A stretch of DNA of 64,000 nucleotides from Streptococcus sanguinis (GTDB taxonomy: Bacteria > Bacillota > Bacilli > Lactobacillales > Streptococcaceae): positions 930,001-994,000 of the forward strand of contig NZ_LR134002.1 in assembly GCF_900635155.1 (NCBI RefSeq). Direction: 5' to 3'. Under the pieces are notes generated by a model, which was not told the DNA's origin, did no database searches, and worked only from the letters and a program-made list of their open reading frames with translations. Of this stretch, positions 24,020 to 34,166 are shown in pieces; position 1 is the first letter of the stretch, and each line of letters starts with the position of its first letter. The position numbers were made by a program, and so were the translations under genes.

Positions 24020-25798
24020 ATGAAAAAAACATTTATTCTCACACTGCTAACTATTTTAACATTGGGGCTTTTTCGCCCAGTCACTGCGCTAGCTGAAGAG
24101 CAGAAGTTGCCGTCTGGTACGGATCGAGACAAAATTGGTCAGAAGATCCAAGACTATGTCAAAGAGCACGAAAAGACAACAGCCGGCATGGCAACAGCTG
24201 TCTTTGACAAAGACGGCACTATCTATCAAGGAAACTTCGGCTATATGGATAAGGAAAAGGGAATCAAAGCCGATGATGACAGCGTCTTTGAATGGGGATC
24301 CGTGACTAAGCTGACCGTCTGGGTCTCTGTCATGCAGCTCTGGGAAGAGGGCAAAATCGACCTAGAAGCAGACATCAAAACTTATCTGCCAAAAGGCTTT
24401 CTTAGAAATCTCCAGTATGACAAGCCTATCACCATGCTAAATCTGATGAACCATCAGTCTGGATTTGACGAAGCCCCTCTCTATATGCAAGGGGGCAAGA
24501 GTTTAGAGGATTTGCTGCTCCAATATCAGCCGGCTCAGTCCTTTGAGCCGGGAACAACGACAGCTTATTCCAACTACAGTACGGGGTTAGCAGCCTATAT
24601 TGTGGAGCGAATTTCTGGACAATCTTTTGTTGATTATACACACGAGCATATCTTCCAGCCGCTGGGCATGGAGAGAACGGCCATAGCTCAAGACTTGTCT
24701 GACAATGCTTATGTCCAAGCCAAGCGCAAGGAAGTAAAAGGATATACGACAGATGGAAGCCTGTTAGGCGATGCTCTTTATGAAGTTGGCTTGTATCCAG
24801 TCGGTCGCGCAACAGGAACATTGAGTGATTTTCAAAAATTTGCTCAGGCCCTGCTAAGTCGTAAAACTCTCTTTACTCGGTCGGAGACTTGGACGACTCT
24901 CTATTCGACGACAGCAACCTATCCTGATACAGACATCGTTCGTAATGCTCATGGCTTCTGGGCCAGTGAATTTGGTGTTACAGTGCTAGGGCACGGAGGG
25001 AATACAAATGGTTTTTCCAGCTATCTCCTGCTGGATCTGAAGGATGGTATCGGTCAGGTAATCATGACCAATCAAGGTGTGGAAGAAATTTATAATGATG
25101 GCATGCCAGAATTGATTTTCGGAAAACGTCCGACAGCCAGTGCAGAGACTCAGAAAAAGTTCGAACCAGGCTATTATCAAATCCTTCGGAATTTTAACCA
25201 AGGTCCGCTTTCTTTGTATCAGCTCTTTCCAGGTAATTTGCTTCATATGAAGAAGCCGTCTTCGGAGCGAATGGATCGTTCGTTTTGGACTATTTATAAA
25301 AGTGGAAATGGCAAAACGCGAATCGCTACTATGGTCAGTGATTTTGAGAGAGTTCCTGACTGGGAAATCTGGACTAAGTTTGGGTTGATCGCTCTGGCTT
25401 GTCTTAGTGTCGTTTATGCTTTGGGTAATCTACTTGTTCGGCTTGTGCTAGTCCTTTATCGACTGGTCTTTGGCAAAGAAAAAAGCAAGCAAAATCGAGC
25501 TTGGAAATGGTGGCACATTTTGACAGCTGCAGGAGTAGTGGCCGTGGCTTGCAATTTACTCTTGCTCCTACTTAGCTCAAGTGCTACGGATCTCAGTATC
25601 ATTGCTCAGTGGCGTTACATAGTCTTTGCCGGTCTGGGCCTATTCTTAGCAGGCTGTGCGGTTTATCCGCTCTTTAGCAAGACTCGAAAGAGTCTCGGAA
25701 AAGTTCGTCTCTTCCTGACAGTTCTGACTAGTCTATCTGCGTTGACTATTGTCGCCAATATCCTCTACTGGTCGCTCTACCAATGGTGGGTGATCTAG
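24020..25798 (+). CDS. Membrane-anchored serine hydrolase, beta-lactamase family, copy 3
   Basis: 592 residues. The frame is open upstream into the hairpin, but AAAGGAG (24007-24013) and alignment with the other copies place the start at ATG 24020 (MKKTFILTLLTILTLGLF). Motifs S94-V-T-K97, YSN and LGHGGNTNGF are all canonical, so this is the copy most likely to be a fully active hydrolase. Four membrane helices close the protein (ending YQWWVI). The first ~100 residues are nearly identical to copy 1 while the mid-region follows copy 2, a mosaic that suggests gene conversion. Confidence 0.85.
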   Translation: MKKTFILTLLTILTLGLFRPVTALAEEQKLPSGTDRDKIGQKIQDYVKEHEKTTAGMATAVFDKDGTIYQGNFGYMDKEKGIKADDDSVFEWGSVTKLTVWVSVMQLWEEGKIDLEADIKTYLPKGFLRNLQYDKPITMLNLMNHQSGFDEAPLYMQGGKSLEDLLLQYQPAQSFEPGTTTAYSNYSTGLAAYIVERISGQSFVDYTHEHIFQPLGMERTAIAQDLSDNAYVQAKRKEVKGYTTDGSLLGDALYEVGLYPVGRATGTLSDFQKFAQALLSRKTLFTRSETWTTLYSTTATYPDTDIVRNAHGFWASEFGVTVLGHGGNTNGFSSYLLLDLKDGIGQVIMTNQGVEEIYNDGMPELIFGKRPTASAETQKKFEPGYYQILRNFNQGPLSLYQLFPGNLLHMKKPSSERMDRSFWTIYKSGNGKTRIATMVSDFERVPDWEIWTKFGLIALACLSVVYALGNLLVRLVLVLYRLVFGKEKSKQNRAWKWWHILTAAGVVAVACNLLLLLLSSSATDLSIIAQWRYIVFAGLGLFLAGCAVYPLFSKTRKSLGKVRLFLTVLTSLSALTIVANILYWSLYQWWVI

Positions 25799-25820
25799 TT
25801 TAAAAATTTTGAAACAAGAA

Positions 25821-25846
25821 AAGAGCCGGCATATAAGCTGGCTCTT
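25821..25846. terminator. Bidirectional terminator between hydrolase copy 3 and glnQ
   Basis: AAGAGCCGGC / GCTGGCTCTT 10-bp stem, loop ATATAA; T-rich on both sides. Confidence 0.8.
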
Positions 25847-25855
25847 CGTTTGGTT

Positions 25856-26596
25856 TTATACATTCAGCACCTTGTCCAAGAAGTCTTTAAGACGTGGATG
25901 TTGTGGATTGTCAAAGATTTGGTCAGGCTTGCCGTCTTCTAGGAATTCACCATCAGCGGTAAAGATAACGCGGTTGGCTACCTGACGGGCAAAGCCCATT
26001 TCATGAGTCACAATCAGCATGGTCATACCTTGCTGGGCCAGATCCTTCATAACGTTGAGAACGTCGCCAACCATTTCAGGGTCAAGGGCAGAAGTCGGCT
26101 CGTCAAAGAGCATGATGTCTGGATTCATGGCCAGACCGCGAGCAATTGCCACCCGCTGCTTTTGCCCGCCGGACAGGCTGTCAGGGCTGGCATCAGCCTT
26201 ATCAGCCAAGCCGACCTTTTCCAAGAGCTCCATCCCCAGCTTATTTGCTTCGTCTTGGGTCAAGCGCTTGTGCTCAACAGGAGCAAAGGTGATATTTTCC
26301 AGAACAGTCATGTGCGGGAAGAGGTTGAAGTGCTGGAAGACCATACCGATATTTTCTCGGACCAGATCCACATCAGTCTTTTTGTCTGTCAGATCAAAGC
26401 CGTCAACAGTGATAGTCCCGCTGGTCACTTCCTCTAGCAGGTTGAGACTGCGCAGGAAAGTTGATTTACCAGAACCGGAAGGGCCGATGATGCAGACCAC
26501 ATCGCCCTCGTAGAATTTAGCAGTAATCCCCTTTAGGACTTCGTTTTCCCCGTAATATTTATGAAGATCGTTCACATCGATTTTTAATTTTGCCAT
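25856..26596 (-). CDS. glnQ: Polar amino acid (glutamine) ABC transporter ATPase
   Basis: 246 residues, typical of GlnQ/HisP-type ATPases. Walker [11 protein letters not shown]-loop [18 protein letters not shown] (the family's FQxFNLFPH), signature LSGGQKQR, Walker [17 protein letters not shown] and H-loop [12 protein letters not shown], followed by the [15 protein letters not shown]-terminal strand. It energises uptake by the GlnP protein encoded directly upstream; the two genes overlap by one base (TAATG). Cytoplasmic, membrane-associated. Confidence 0.93.
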   Translation of the reverse strand: MAKLKIDVNDLHKYYGENEVLKGITAKFYEGDVVCIIGPSGSGKSTFLRSLNLLEEVTSGTITVDGFDLTDKKTDVDLVRENIGMVFQHFNLFPHMTVLENITFAPVEHKRLTQDEANKLGMELLEKVGLADKADASPDSLSGGQKQRVAIARGLAMNPDIMLFDEPTSALDPEMVGDVLNVMKDLAQQGMTMLIVTHEMGFARQVANRVIFTADGEFLEDGKPDQIFDNPQHPRLKDFLDKVLNV

Positions 26597-28764
26597 TACT
26601 TAATCCTCTTTTCTAAGCGTTTTGCCAAGCGGGTCAAGAGCGTGATAATGATGAGATAGAGCACGGCTAGGATAGCATACATCCGGAAACTCTGATAGTT
26701 GCGGGCGATGATGTCCTTGCCCGTTTTGAAGAGCTCGGCCAGTCCAATGGCTGAGACTATGGTTGTATCCTTGAGTGCAATGACAAACTGATTGACAAAG
26801 TTTGGCAGCATAATCTTGGTTGCCTGTGGCAGGATAATCTTGCGCATGGTCTTAGAGTAGGAAATCCCCAAGCTGCGGCTGGCTTCCATCTGTCCAACTG
26901 GAACGGCTTGGATACCCCCGCGGACAATTTCTGCGATATAGGCGCCGGCATTGAGAGAGAGGGCGATGGTTCCTGCAACGAAAGCATTGATTGGGCTTTG
27001 TTGTCCAGTCATGGATTCGATTAGGTTTGGAATCCCCCAGAAGATAAAGGCTGCCACAATCATCAATGGAATACCACGAATGACATCGACAAAGATTTCT
27101 GCAATCCAGCGTAGCGGTTTATAAGGGCTGACGCTGAACATACCAAAGATAATCCCGATGACCATAGCAATCGCAAATGAAATCAGAGCCAAAGCAATCG
27201 TCACTCCCAGACCTTTAAGAAGTTCTTGGTAGTTGTTTTGCAGCAAGCCCCAAATAGTGGACTCATCTACAGTGGATTCCTTTTCTTCGCTAGCCAGATA
27301 TTTGTCTAAAATCTCTTGGTACTTGCCGCTTTCTTTGAGATTGGCCAGTCCATTGTTAAACATCTCAATCAACTCAGGATTGCTGCCTTTTTTAACTGCG
27401 AAAGCGACTTGGCCACTTGGTGTCCCTTCAATAGGTGTTTTAAGCTTCTTGCCTTGTTTGATAGCGTATTTGACAACAGGCTCATCATCCATCACAGCTG
27501 CGACGGAGCCAGTATTAAGGCTGTCATACATGGAAGCTGCATCTGAGAATGTTTTAATAGAGTAGCCGTACTTGCTCTTGTTTTCTTCAAGGAACGTCTG
27601 AGAAGCGGTACCGGTTTTGACACCGACTGTCTTGCCCTTGAGTTCCTCGTAGGACTTGATATTGCTGCTGTCCTTGACTGCCAAGATAGAGTTGGCTGTA
27701 TAGTAAGGATCGGAATAGTCAAAAGTTTTCTTGCGGGCATCGGTGACAGACATGCCGGCGATAATTCCATCAGCCTGACCGGTCTGAACGCTATTAATAG
27801 CTGCATCAAAGCCAGGGTTGGTCACTTCCACAGTAAAGCCTTGGTCTTTGGCAATAGCCTTAATCAGCTCCATGTCAATACCAGTATATTGGTTGCTGTC
27901 ATCTTGGAAGACAAAAGGAGCAAAAGATGAGTCGCTGGCAATGATGTATTTGTCTTTTGTCGGACTAGCTTTTTGACCAGCAGGAGTAGAAGTCTCTGGA
28001 ACAGCGGAGTCAGAGCTGCCTTTAGAAGCCGTCCATTTATTGATGATTTCTTCTAGACTGCCGTCTTCCTTCATCTGTGCCATAGCCTCGTTAAACTCAG
28101 TAACTAGGTGCTCGTGCTTGCTGCCTTTTTTGACACCGAAAGCAAAGCTTCCAACAGCCTCACCCTTCATAGAAATTTTCAGGTTTTGGCCTTGATTGAT
28201 GGCGTACTCAATGACAGGCTGATCATCCATCACTGCATCGACATCACCAGCAGAAAGGCTATTATACATCAAGTCACCTGTGTCAAAGGTTTTGAGAGTG
28301 AAGCCGTACTTATCCTTGTTCTTCTCAAGGAAACGTTGGGCAGCCGTTCCAGTTTTGACACCGACTTTCTTTCCTTTCAGCTGTTCATATTTGCTGATGG
28401 TGTTTGCCTTAGTCGTCGCGATAACGACCTTGGTGTCGTAGTAGGTATCAGACATGGTAAAGACTTTTTCACGCTCGCTTGTCTTGGTCATACCAGCCAT
28501 GATGGCATCCGCCTGGCCAGCTTGGACTGCATTGACAGCTGCATCGAAGCCTGGGAAGCTCATGTCAATGTCCCAGCCTTTGATTTCTGCGACCTTGTTG
28601 ATGATATCAACGTCAATCCCCTTGTAAGTCTGATCAGAATCTTTAAATTCAAATGGTGCGTAAGCAGTATCGGATACGATTTTGACCGTATCTGCCTGGG
28701 CTGTCGCCCCTAACGCAAAAAATGGAAATAATGTTAGCAAGACTGCTAAGAATTTTTTCTTCAT
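26596..28764 (-). CDS. glnP: Glutamine ABC transporter, fused double substrate-binding and permease protein
   Basis: 722 residues: signal peptide (~1-24), two tandem type-F substrate-binding domains (~25-260 starting [16 protein letters not shown], and ~285-510 starting [15 protein letters not shown]), then a permease domain (~520-722) with the EAA-like loop ([25 protein letters not shown]). This is the GlnP layout of Lactococcus and Streptococcus, where the two binding domains widen affinity and specificity for glutamine, glutamate and asparagine. The frame extends upstream, but AAAGGAGGAAG lies just before ATG 28764, so I start there. Promoter at 28792. Confidence 0.93.
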   Translation of the reverse strand: MKKKFLAVLLTLFPFFALGATAQADTVKIVSDTAYAPFEFKDSDQTYKGIDVDIINKVAEIKGWDIDMSFPGFDAAVNAVQAGQADAIMAGMTKTSEREKVFTMSDTYYDTKVVIATTKANTISKYEQLKGKKVGVKTGTAAQRFLEKNKDKYGFTLKTFDTGDLMYNSLSAGDVDAVMDDQPVIEYAINQGQNLKISMKGEAVGSFAFGVKKGSKHEHLVTEFNEAMAQMKEDGSLEEIINKWTASKGSSDSAVPETSTPAGQKASPTKDKYIIASDSSFAPFVFQDDSNQYTGIDMELIKAIAKDQGFTVEVTNPGFDAAINSVQTGQADGIIAGMSVTDARKKTFDYSDPYYTANSILAVKDSSNIKSYEELKGKTVGVKTGTASQTFLEENKSKYGYSIKTFSDAASMYDSLNTGSVAAVMDDEPVVKYAIKQGKKLKTPIEGTPSGQVAFAVKKGSNPELIEMFNNGLANLKESGKYQEILDKYLASEEKESTVDESTIWGLLQNNYQELLKGLGVTIALALISFAIAMVIGIIFGMFSVSPYKPLRWIAEIFVDVIRGIPLMIVAAFIFWGIPNLIESMTGQQSPINAFVAGTIALSLNAGAYIAEIVRGGIQAVPVGQMEASRSLGISYSKTMRKIILPQATKIMLPNFVNQFVIALKDTTIVSAIGLAELFKTGKDIIARNYQSFRMYAILAVLYLIIITLLTRLAKRLEKRIK

Positions 28765-28791
28765 TTTCTTCCTCCTTTTTAGCATTCTAGC

Positions 28792-28820
28792 ATTATAGCA
28801 AAAAAACAATGATTAGGCAA
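28792..28820 (-). promoter_or_regulatory. glnPQ promoter
   Basis: On the minus strand TTGCCT (28815-28820), 17-base spacer, TATAAT (28792-28797). Confidence 0.7.
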
Positions 28821-28894
28821 ATTTCTCCTGTTTACATGTTAGGTTTTCTGACATAAAAACTCTCAGTTTTTGTAAGTTGAGCCGCAACTTTTCT

Positions 28895-28922
28895 TTGTTC
28901 TTAGAGCAAAGTCTGCTATACT
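28895..28922 (+). promoter_or_regulatory. Promoter of the first CPBP twin
   Basis: TTGTTC (28895-28900), 16-base spacer, extended -10 TGCTATACT (hexamer 28917-28922). Confidence 0.6.
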
Positions 28923-28958
28923 GGAAATAAATGAAAGCAAGGATAGAATGAGGTTCTT

Positions 28959-29897
28959 ATGAAAAAATCACGTATCTTGGACGGAGTCAGTCAAGCTCGC
29001 TTTGTCCCTCCTTATATTTTGTCTCTTTTACTGGCGATTGTTTTCGTGCAAGGAGGACAGCAGTTGGCCTATCTGGCTTTGGAGCCAATTTCGGCTGTCC
29101 TCAGTCTTATGCTAGGTTTTTTAGGCCAAGGTGGATTCTTTGAAATCTTCTTCAATTTTGCCCTGCCTTTTCTCTTGTTCGGCTTTGTATTTATGATACT
29201 GGCTCTCTTTCTTTGGGTGCGCTGGGCTGAAGGACGACCGCTTGTGACTCTTGGCTTTGTCAAAAAAGGCGGATTGACGGAGCTCGGTAAAGGCTTGGGA
29301 TTAGGTTTTCTCCTCTTTAGTCTAGTCGCTCTGCTTATGCTGTTGAGCGGAGCTGGCTCTTTTGAATGGGGACAGCTGACGCTGGAACCTTTTCTCTATA
29401 TCTTGATTTTGCTTCCGCTCTGGATGATTCAGGGTGGAGCAGAAGAGCTAGTGACACGGGCTTGGCTGCTGCCAGTTGCTGTCAAAAAGACCAACCTGCC
29501 TATCGGTTTGCTGACTTCAAGCCTGCTCTTTGCCCTCTTGCACCTAGGCAATCCAGATATTGGTATTCTTCCCATTATTAACATTGCCATATTTGGCCTC
29601 TTTGCAAGTCTCTATCTGCTCCGGACGGACAATATCTGGGGGATTATAGGACTTCATGCTGCTTGGAACTTTACCCAAGGAAATATCTACGGTTTCAGCG
29701 TTAGTGGTACTGGCGTTGACGCTGCGGTCCTGAACTTTATTCCTAAGACGGACTTGAGCTGGCTGACTGGTGGAGCTTTCGGCGCTGAAGCTTCTATTTT
29801 CAGCTCGCTCATTCTCTTGCTGGCCGTTTTTTACTTGCTTATCAAGATGAAAAAAGACGGTAGCTTGACAGTGTTTGTGAGAATGGCTCAGAAATAG
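28959..29897 (+). CDS. CPBP family intramembrane protease, twin A
   Basis: 312 residues, about eight membrane helices. CPBP motifs: QGGAEELVTRAWLLP (EExxxR), LLFALLHL (FxxxH) and LHAAWNFTQGNIYG (HxxxN). The N-terminal KKSRILDGVSQARFVPP is closely matched by the next gene (FKSRMLDAIKQSRYIPP), so they are tandem paralogues. Likely a membrane-embedded glutamate protease; target unknown. Own promoter upstream. No terminator between the twins, but the second has its own promoter. Confidence 0.88.
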   Translation: MKKSRILDGVSQARFVPPYILSLLLAIVFVQGGQQLAYLALEPISAVLSLMLGFLGQGGFFEIFFNFALPFLLFGFVFMILALFLWVRWAEGRPLVTLGFVKKGGLTELGKGLGLGFLLFSLVALLMLLSGAGSFEWGQLTLEPFLYILILLPLWMIQGGAEELVTRAWLLPVAVKKTNLPIGLLTSSLLFALLHLGNPDIGILPIINIAIFGLFASLYLLRTDNIWGIIGLHAAWNFTQGNIYGFSVSGTGVDAAVLNFIPKTDLSWLTGGAFGAEASIFSSLILLLAVFYLLIKMKKDGSLTVFVRMAQK

Positions 29898-29913
29898 TAT
29901 TGATGGCTAGCTT

Positions 29914-29942
29914 TTGCTCATCCTAAAATAATATGCTATAAT
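29914..29942 (+). promoter_or_regulatory. Promoter of the second CPBP twin
   Basis: TTGCTC (29914-29919), 17-base spacer, extended -10 TGCTATAAT (hexamer 29937-29942). Confidence 0.65.
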
Positions 29943-29970
29943 AAATTCAAACAAGGAAAGGAATGTGTAT

Positions 29971-30918
29971 ATGTTTAAATCTCGTATGTTGGATGCTATC
30001 AAGCAATCGCGCTATATCCCACCAGTTTGGTTAGCTATTTTAATCGCTATTGGTTTTGTTTATGGAGGAGGAATTTTAAGTTTTGTCGGGTTGTTACCAA
30101 TTGGAATAGTTGTCGGACTCTTGATTGGTTTTGCAGATCCTACAGTTAATCGAGCAGAAGCAATGGCGGTGCTTGCTCCCTATACAGTCTTTTTTCAGCT
30201 AGCTGGTTTCTTCTTTATCGCCCTAGCAGTCTTCCTCTGGGTTCGATATCGTGAGAAGCGTCCTTTTTCTAGTCTGGGATTTTACAAAGAAGACTGGTTC
30301 AAAAATCTCCTCAAAGGCTTCCTTATAGGAGCGGTTCAGTTCTCAATGGTTGTGGTCTTGCTCTTAGTTACGGGGACAGGCAGTCTGAAATTAGGTCAGC
30401 TTAACTTGCAGTCTTTGATTTTTGTCCTAGCTATCATTCCTTTCTGGATTCTCCAAGGTGGAACAGAAGAGCTAGTGACGCGTGGTTGGCTTTTTCCAGC
30501 AGTTAGTGCTAAGTCAAATATCTTCATTGGTATCTTGATTTCTAGCACTCTATTCGGGGCACTGCACCTCTTTAACCCTGGTGTGACCGTTCTTTCTATT
30601 GTCAATATCATACTAGACGGTATCTTTGCTTGTTTCCTTATGCTCAAGTATGACAATATGTGGGTACTGGCTGGTATGCATGGCGCTTGGAATTTTGTGC
30701 AAGGAAATATCTATGGTATTCAGGTCAGTGGTCAAGGAGCATCTACCTCAATTTTGAACTATAGCTCACAATCTTCTGTGGATTTGCTATCCGGTGGGGC
30801 TTTTGGTGCTGAAGGATCTATTTTTGCCAGTATCGTCCTGATTGGCTGCATTGCCTATCTCTACTGGTCACTTAAAAAAGAAAATCGCCTGCCTCAGGCG
30901 CTGATGTTTAAAAAATAA
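29971..30918 (+). CDS. CPBP family intramembrane protease, twin B
   Basis: 315 residues. A GTG at 29965 is in frame, but AAGGAAAGGA (29953-29962) is correctly spaced only for ATG 29971 (MFKSRMLDAIK). Motifs QGGTEELVTRGWLFP, LFGALHL and MHGAWNFVQGNIYG match twin A, including the conserved GNIYG after motif 3 and the closing SGGAFGAEGSIFAS region. The two probably arose by tandem duplication and may differ in substrate. A terminator follows. Confidence 0.88.
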   Translation: MFKSRMLDAIKQSRYIPPVWLAILIAIGFVYGGGILSFVGLLPIGIVVGLLIGFADPTVNRAEAMAVLAPYTVFFQLAGFFFIALAVFLWVRYREKRPFSSLGFYKEDWFKNLLKGFLIGAVQFSMVVVLLLVTGTGSLKLGQLNLQSLIFVLAIIPFWILQGGTEELVTRGWLFPAVSAKSNIFIGILISSTLFGALHLFNPGVTVLSIVNIILDGIFACFLMLKYDNMWVLAGMHGAWNFVQGNIYGIQVSGQGASTSILNYSSQSSVDLLSGGAFGAEGSIFASIVLIGCIAYLYWSLKKENRLPQALMFKK

Positions 30919-30925
30919 CCATTTC

Positions 30926-30948
30926 GCCCAGTTTAGCTGGGCTTTTTT
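30926..30948 (+). terminator. Intrinsic terminator after the CPBP twins
   Basis: GCCCAG / CTGGGC stem, TTTAG loop, then TTTTTT. Confidence 0.92.
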
Positions 30949-31037
30949 GTCTTTTAACGAGAGGTGTGACAAGGGACAGACGATGGTAGAAGCGTGGCCA
31001 TTCTACCTACACACAAATCCAGAGAAAATAGGGCAAA

Positions 31038-31048
31038 TATGGTAAAAT
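31038..31048 (+). promoter_or_regulatory. Extended -10 promoter of uvrB
   Basis: TATGGTAAAAT, 29 bases before the ATG. Confidence 0.55.
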
Positions 31049-31076
31049 GATAGAAGCACAATTTGAGGAATAAAAG

Positions 31077-33065
31077 ATGATTAACAGAATAACAGATAAT
31101 AAATTTGAATTGGTTTCCAAGTACGAGCCTTCGGGTGATCAACCCCAAGCTATTGAGCAGCTGGTGGACAATATCGAGGGAGGCGAGAAAGCCCAGATTC
31201 TCATGGGGGCGACTGGTACTGGTAAGACTTATACCATGAGTCAGGTTATAGCTCAGGTCAACAAGCCGACTCTGGTTATCGCCCATAATAAAACGCTGGC
31301 CGGCCAGCTTTATGGTGAGTTCAAGGAGTTCTTCCCCAATAACGCAGTGGAATACTTCGTTTCCTACTATGATTACTACCAGCCGGAGGCCTATGTGCCC
31401 TCCAGCGATACTTATATCGAAAAGGATAGCTCGGTCAATGACGAGATTGATAAGCTACGTCACTCAGCGACATCAGCCCTCTTGGAGCGCAATGACGTGA
31501 TTGTCGTGGCTTCGGTCTCTTGTATTTATGGTCTGGGTTCGCCTAAGGAATACTCTGATAGTGTGGTTAGCCTGCGTCCTGGCTTAGAGATTTCCCGTGA
31601 CAAGCTGCTTAATGATTTGGTTGATATTCAGTTTGAGCGTAATGACATTGACTTTCAGCGGGGGAAATTCCGGGTTCGTGGCGATGTGGTGGAGATTTTC
31701 CCAGCTTCCCGGGATGAGCATGCCTTTCGGGTAGAGTTTTTCGGAGATGAAATTGACCGGATTCGTGAGGTTGAAGCCTTGACCGGTCGAGTCTTGGGCG
31801 AGGTGGACCATTTGGCCATCTTCCCAGCCACTCACTTCGTAACCAATGAAGACCACATGGAAGTAGCCATTGCCAAGATTCAGGCCGAGCTGGAGGAGCA
31901 GCTAGCTATCTTTGAGAAGGAAGGCAAGCTTCTGGAAGCCCAGCGCTTGAAACAGCGTACAGAGTATGATATCGAAATGCTACGTGAAATGGGCTATACC
32001 AACGGTGTTGAGAACTATTCTCGCCATATGGATGGTCGAAGCGAAGGAGAACCTCCTTATACCCTTCTGGACTTTTTCCCTGATGACTTCTTGATTATGA
32101 TTGACGAGAGTCACATGACCATGGGACAGATTCGGGGCATGTACAATGGCGACCGCTCTCGTAAGGAGATGCTGGTTAATTATGGTTTCCGTCTGCCGTC
32201 TGCCTTGGACAATCGTCCGCTGCGCCGAGAAGAATTTGAGAGCCATGTTCACCAGATTGTCTATGTATCCGCTACGCCGGGAGACTATGAAAATGAACAG
32301 ACGGATACTGTTATTGAGCAGATTATCCGGCCGACCGGGCTTCTGGATCCAGAGGTGGAAGTCCGCCCAACCATGGGGCAGATTGATGACCTTTTGGGAG
32401 AAATTAATGCCCGTGTCGAAAAGAATGAGCGGACCTTTATCACAACTCTGACCAAGAAGATGGCGGAAGATTTGACGGACTACTTCAAGGAAATGGGTGT
32501 CAAGGTCAAGTACATGCACTCGGACATCAAGACCTTGGAGCGAACCGAGATTATCCGTGATTTGCGCTTGGGTGTCTTTGACGTTCTGGTTGGGATTAAC
32601 CTTTTGCGCGAGGGAATCGATGTTCCCGAGGTTAGTCTGGTGGCAATTCTTGATGCGGACAAGGAAGGTTTTCTGCGCAATGAACGTGGTCTGATCCAGA
32701 CCATTGGACGGGCAGCTCGAAACAGCGAGGGGCATGTGATCATGTATGCGGACACTATGACCCAGTCTATGCAGCGAGCTATTGATGAAACTGCCCGCCG
32801 TCGGGCAATCCAGATGGCTTATAATGAAGAGCATGGCATTGTACCGCAGACCATCAAGAAAGAAATCCGCGACCTGATCAGTGTGACCAAGGCAGCCCTG
32901 CCAGACAAGGAAGAAACTGTCGAAATCGAAAGCCTCAACAAGCAAGAGCGCAAGGACATGATTAAGAAACTGGAAGGTCAAATGCAAGAAGCTGCCGGAC
33001 TTCTGGACTTCGAACTAGCCGCACAGATTCGCGATATGATTCTGGAAATAAAGGCGATGGATTAA
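31077..33065 (+). CDS. uvrB: Excinuclease ABC subunit B
   Basis: 662 residues, full length. Helicase motif [11 protein letters not shown] near the N-terminus, beta-hairpin region ([20 protein letters not shown]) that clamps the damaged strand, motif II-like MIDESHMT, motif [11 protein letters not shown], and the C-terminal UvrC-binding UVR domain ([24 protein letters not shown]). It verifies lesions delivered by UvrA and loads UvrC in nucleotide excision repair. GAGGAAT lies before the ATG. The following GNAT gene begins 22 bases later with its own ribosome site and may be read from the same transcript. Confidence 0.96.
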   Translation: MINRITDNKFELVSKYEPSGDQPQAIEQLVDNIEGGEKAQILMGATGTGKTYTMSQVIAQVNKPTLVIAHNKTLAGQLYGEFKEFFPNNAVEYFVSYYDYYQPEAYVPSSDTYIEKDSSVNDEIDKLRHSATSALLERNDVIVVASVSCIYGLGSPKEYSDSVVSLRPGLEISRDKLLNDLVDIQFERNDIDFQRGKFRVRGDVVEIFPASRDEHAFRVEFFGDEIDRIREVEALTGRVLGEVDHLAIFPATHFVTNEDHMEVAIAKIQAELEEQLAIFEKEGKLLEAQRLKQRTEYDIEMLREMGYTNGVENYSRHMDGRSEGEPPYTLLDFFPDDFLIMIDESHMTMGQIRGMYNGDRSRKEMLVNYGFRLPSALDNRPLRREEFESHVHQIVYVSATPGDYENEQTDTVIEQIIRPTGLLDPEVEVRPTMGQIDDLLGEINARVEKNERTFITTLTKKMAEDLTDYFKEMGVKVKYMHSDIKTLERTEIIRDLRLGVFDVLVGINLLREGIDVPEVSLVAILDADKEGFLRNERGLIQTIGRAARNSEGHVIMYADTMTQSMQRAIDETARRRAIQMAYNEEHGIVPQTIKKEIRDLISVTKAALPDKEETVEIESLNKQERKDMIKKLEGQMQEAAGLLDFELAAQIRDMILEIKAMD

Positions 33066-33087
33066 GGGATTTCAAGGAGGAAAGCAA

Positions 33088-33585
33088 ATGGTCATAACTA
33101 TTAAAGCAATGCAAACCGCTGAGGAGATAGAAGGGAAATCCCGAGTTCATTGGCAGACATGGCGTGAAGCTTATGATGGCATCTTGCCCGTGGAATTTCA
33201 AGAGCAGATGACTTTGGATAAGTGCCGGTTTTATAGTCAAAAGTATCCTGAAAATACCTTGATCGCTTTGGATGCTGCTAAAGTGGTCGGTTTTGTTAGC
33301 TATGGTGATTTTCGAGACTTAGATAAAAGAGCAGGTGAAATTATTGCCCTTTATGTCCTCAAAAGTTATTATGGCAAGGGGGTAGGACGGCAACTCATGG
33401 AGGCTGCTTTTGCTGCCTTGGATGGTTATCAAGAGATTTTATTATGGGTTTTAGAAGATAACAAACGTGCCATCGCCTTTTATGAAAAAATGGGTTTTGT
33501 TTTTGACGGTCAGGAAAAGGTCATTGACCTAGGAAAAGCTGTCAAAGAAAAACGGATGATCTACTCGAAAAACTCTAACAGTTAG
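33088..33585 (+). CDS. GNAT family N-acetyltransferase
   Basis: 165 residues. The acetyl-CoA loop is YYGKGVGRQLMEAAF (R/QxxGxG/A variant), preceded by the beta-4 strand AGEIIALYVL and followed by LWVLEDNKRAIAFYEKMGFVFDG, the standard GNAT motif B. The N-terminal WQTWREAYDGILP is shared with RimI-like acetyltransferases of streptococci. Substrate unknown. AAGGAGG precedes the ATG. Probably co-transcribed behind uvrB. Confidence 0.88.
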   Translation: MVITIKAMQTAEEIEGKSRVHWQTWREAYDGILPVEFQEQMTLDKCRFYSQKYPENTLIALDAAKVVGFVSYGDFRDLDKRAGEIIALYVLKSYYGKGVGRQLMEAAFAALDGYQEILLWVLEDNKRAIAFYEKMGFVFDGQEKVIDLGKAVKEKRMIYSKNSNS

Positions 33586-33620
33586 TTTGGAAATAATAGA
33601 TATATTTGTAAGGAGCACAT

Positions 33621-34166
33621 ATGCGTTATGCACTTTTACTCCGCGGCATTAATGTCGGTGGGAAAAACAAGGTCGTTATGGCTGATTTGAAGAAGGATTT
33701 GGCTGGGTTGGGTTTTGAAAATCCAGTTTCCTACATCAACAGCGGCAATCTTTTCTTTGATAGCGAGGAGCAGGAGGAGAGGATTCGGGAGATTTTGACG
33801 GCTTATTTCAGTCGGTCTTATGATTTTCCTCTGCCTTTTGTCCTTGTCAGCTCTGCCATGCTTCAAAAAGAAAGAGATAATCTGCCTGCTTGGTGGCAGG
33901 ATGAAACAGCCTTTCGGCGAGATGTTCTCTTTTATTTGCCGGAGACAGATAGGGAGAGTGTTCAAGAGCTGGCTGGCAGTTGGGCGAATGACAAGGAGCA
34001 ACTGCATTTTGGGCAGACAGCTTTCTTTTATAGCAATGCTGACCAAGCGGACTATCTCAAGTCCAACTACCATAAAAAACTGCTCAAGTCCAGTTTCTAT
34101 AAGCAACTAACTATCCGAAACGGAAAGACTTTCCAGAAGATTGTGGAGTTGGTAAATGAAAAGTAA
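33621..34166 (+). CDS. DUF1697 family protein
   Basis: 181 residues with the DUF1697 opening RYALLLRGINVGGKNKVVMADLKKDLAGLGFENPVSYINSGNLFF, which is highly characteristic. The fold is ferredoxin-like and its function is not established. The C-terminal FYKQLTIRNGKTFQKIVELV also fits. AAGGAG stands before the ATG. The 3' end overlaps the next membrane-protein gene by 11 bases, so the two are probably translated together although the partner looks unrelated. Confidence 0.85.
   Translation: MRYALLLRGINVGGKNKVVMADLKKDLAGLGFENPVSYINSGNLFFDSEEQEERIREILTAYFSRSYDFPLPFVLVSSAMLQKERDNLPAWWQDETAFRRDVLFYLPETDRESVQELAGSWANDKEQLHFGQTAFFYSNADQADYLKSNYHKKLLKSSFYKQLTIRNGKTFQKIVELVNEK

Noticed and set aside
31980..32987. 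Long antisense frame (335 codons) opposite uvrB
   Set aside because: A shadow frame of the highly conserved uvrB gene; no ribosome site or sensible protein features.
33636..34106. Antisense frame opposite the DUF1697 gene
   Set aside because: The sense frame is a clear DUF1697 protein; the antisense product has no features or initiation signal.
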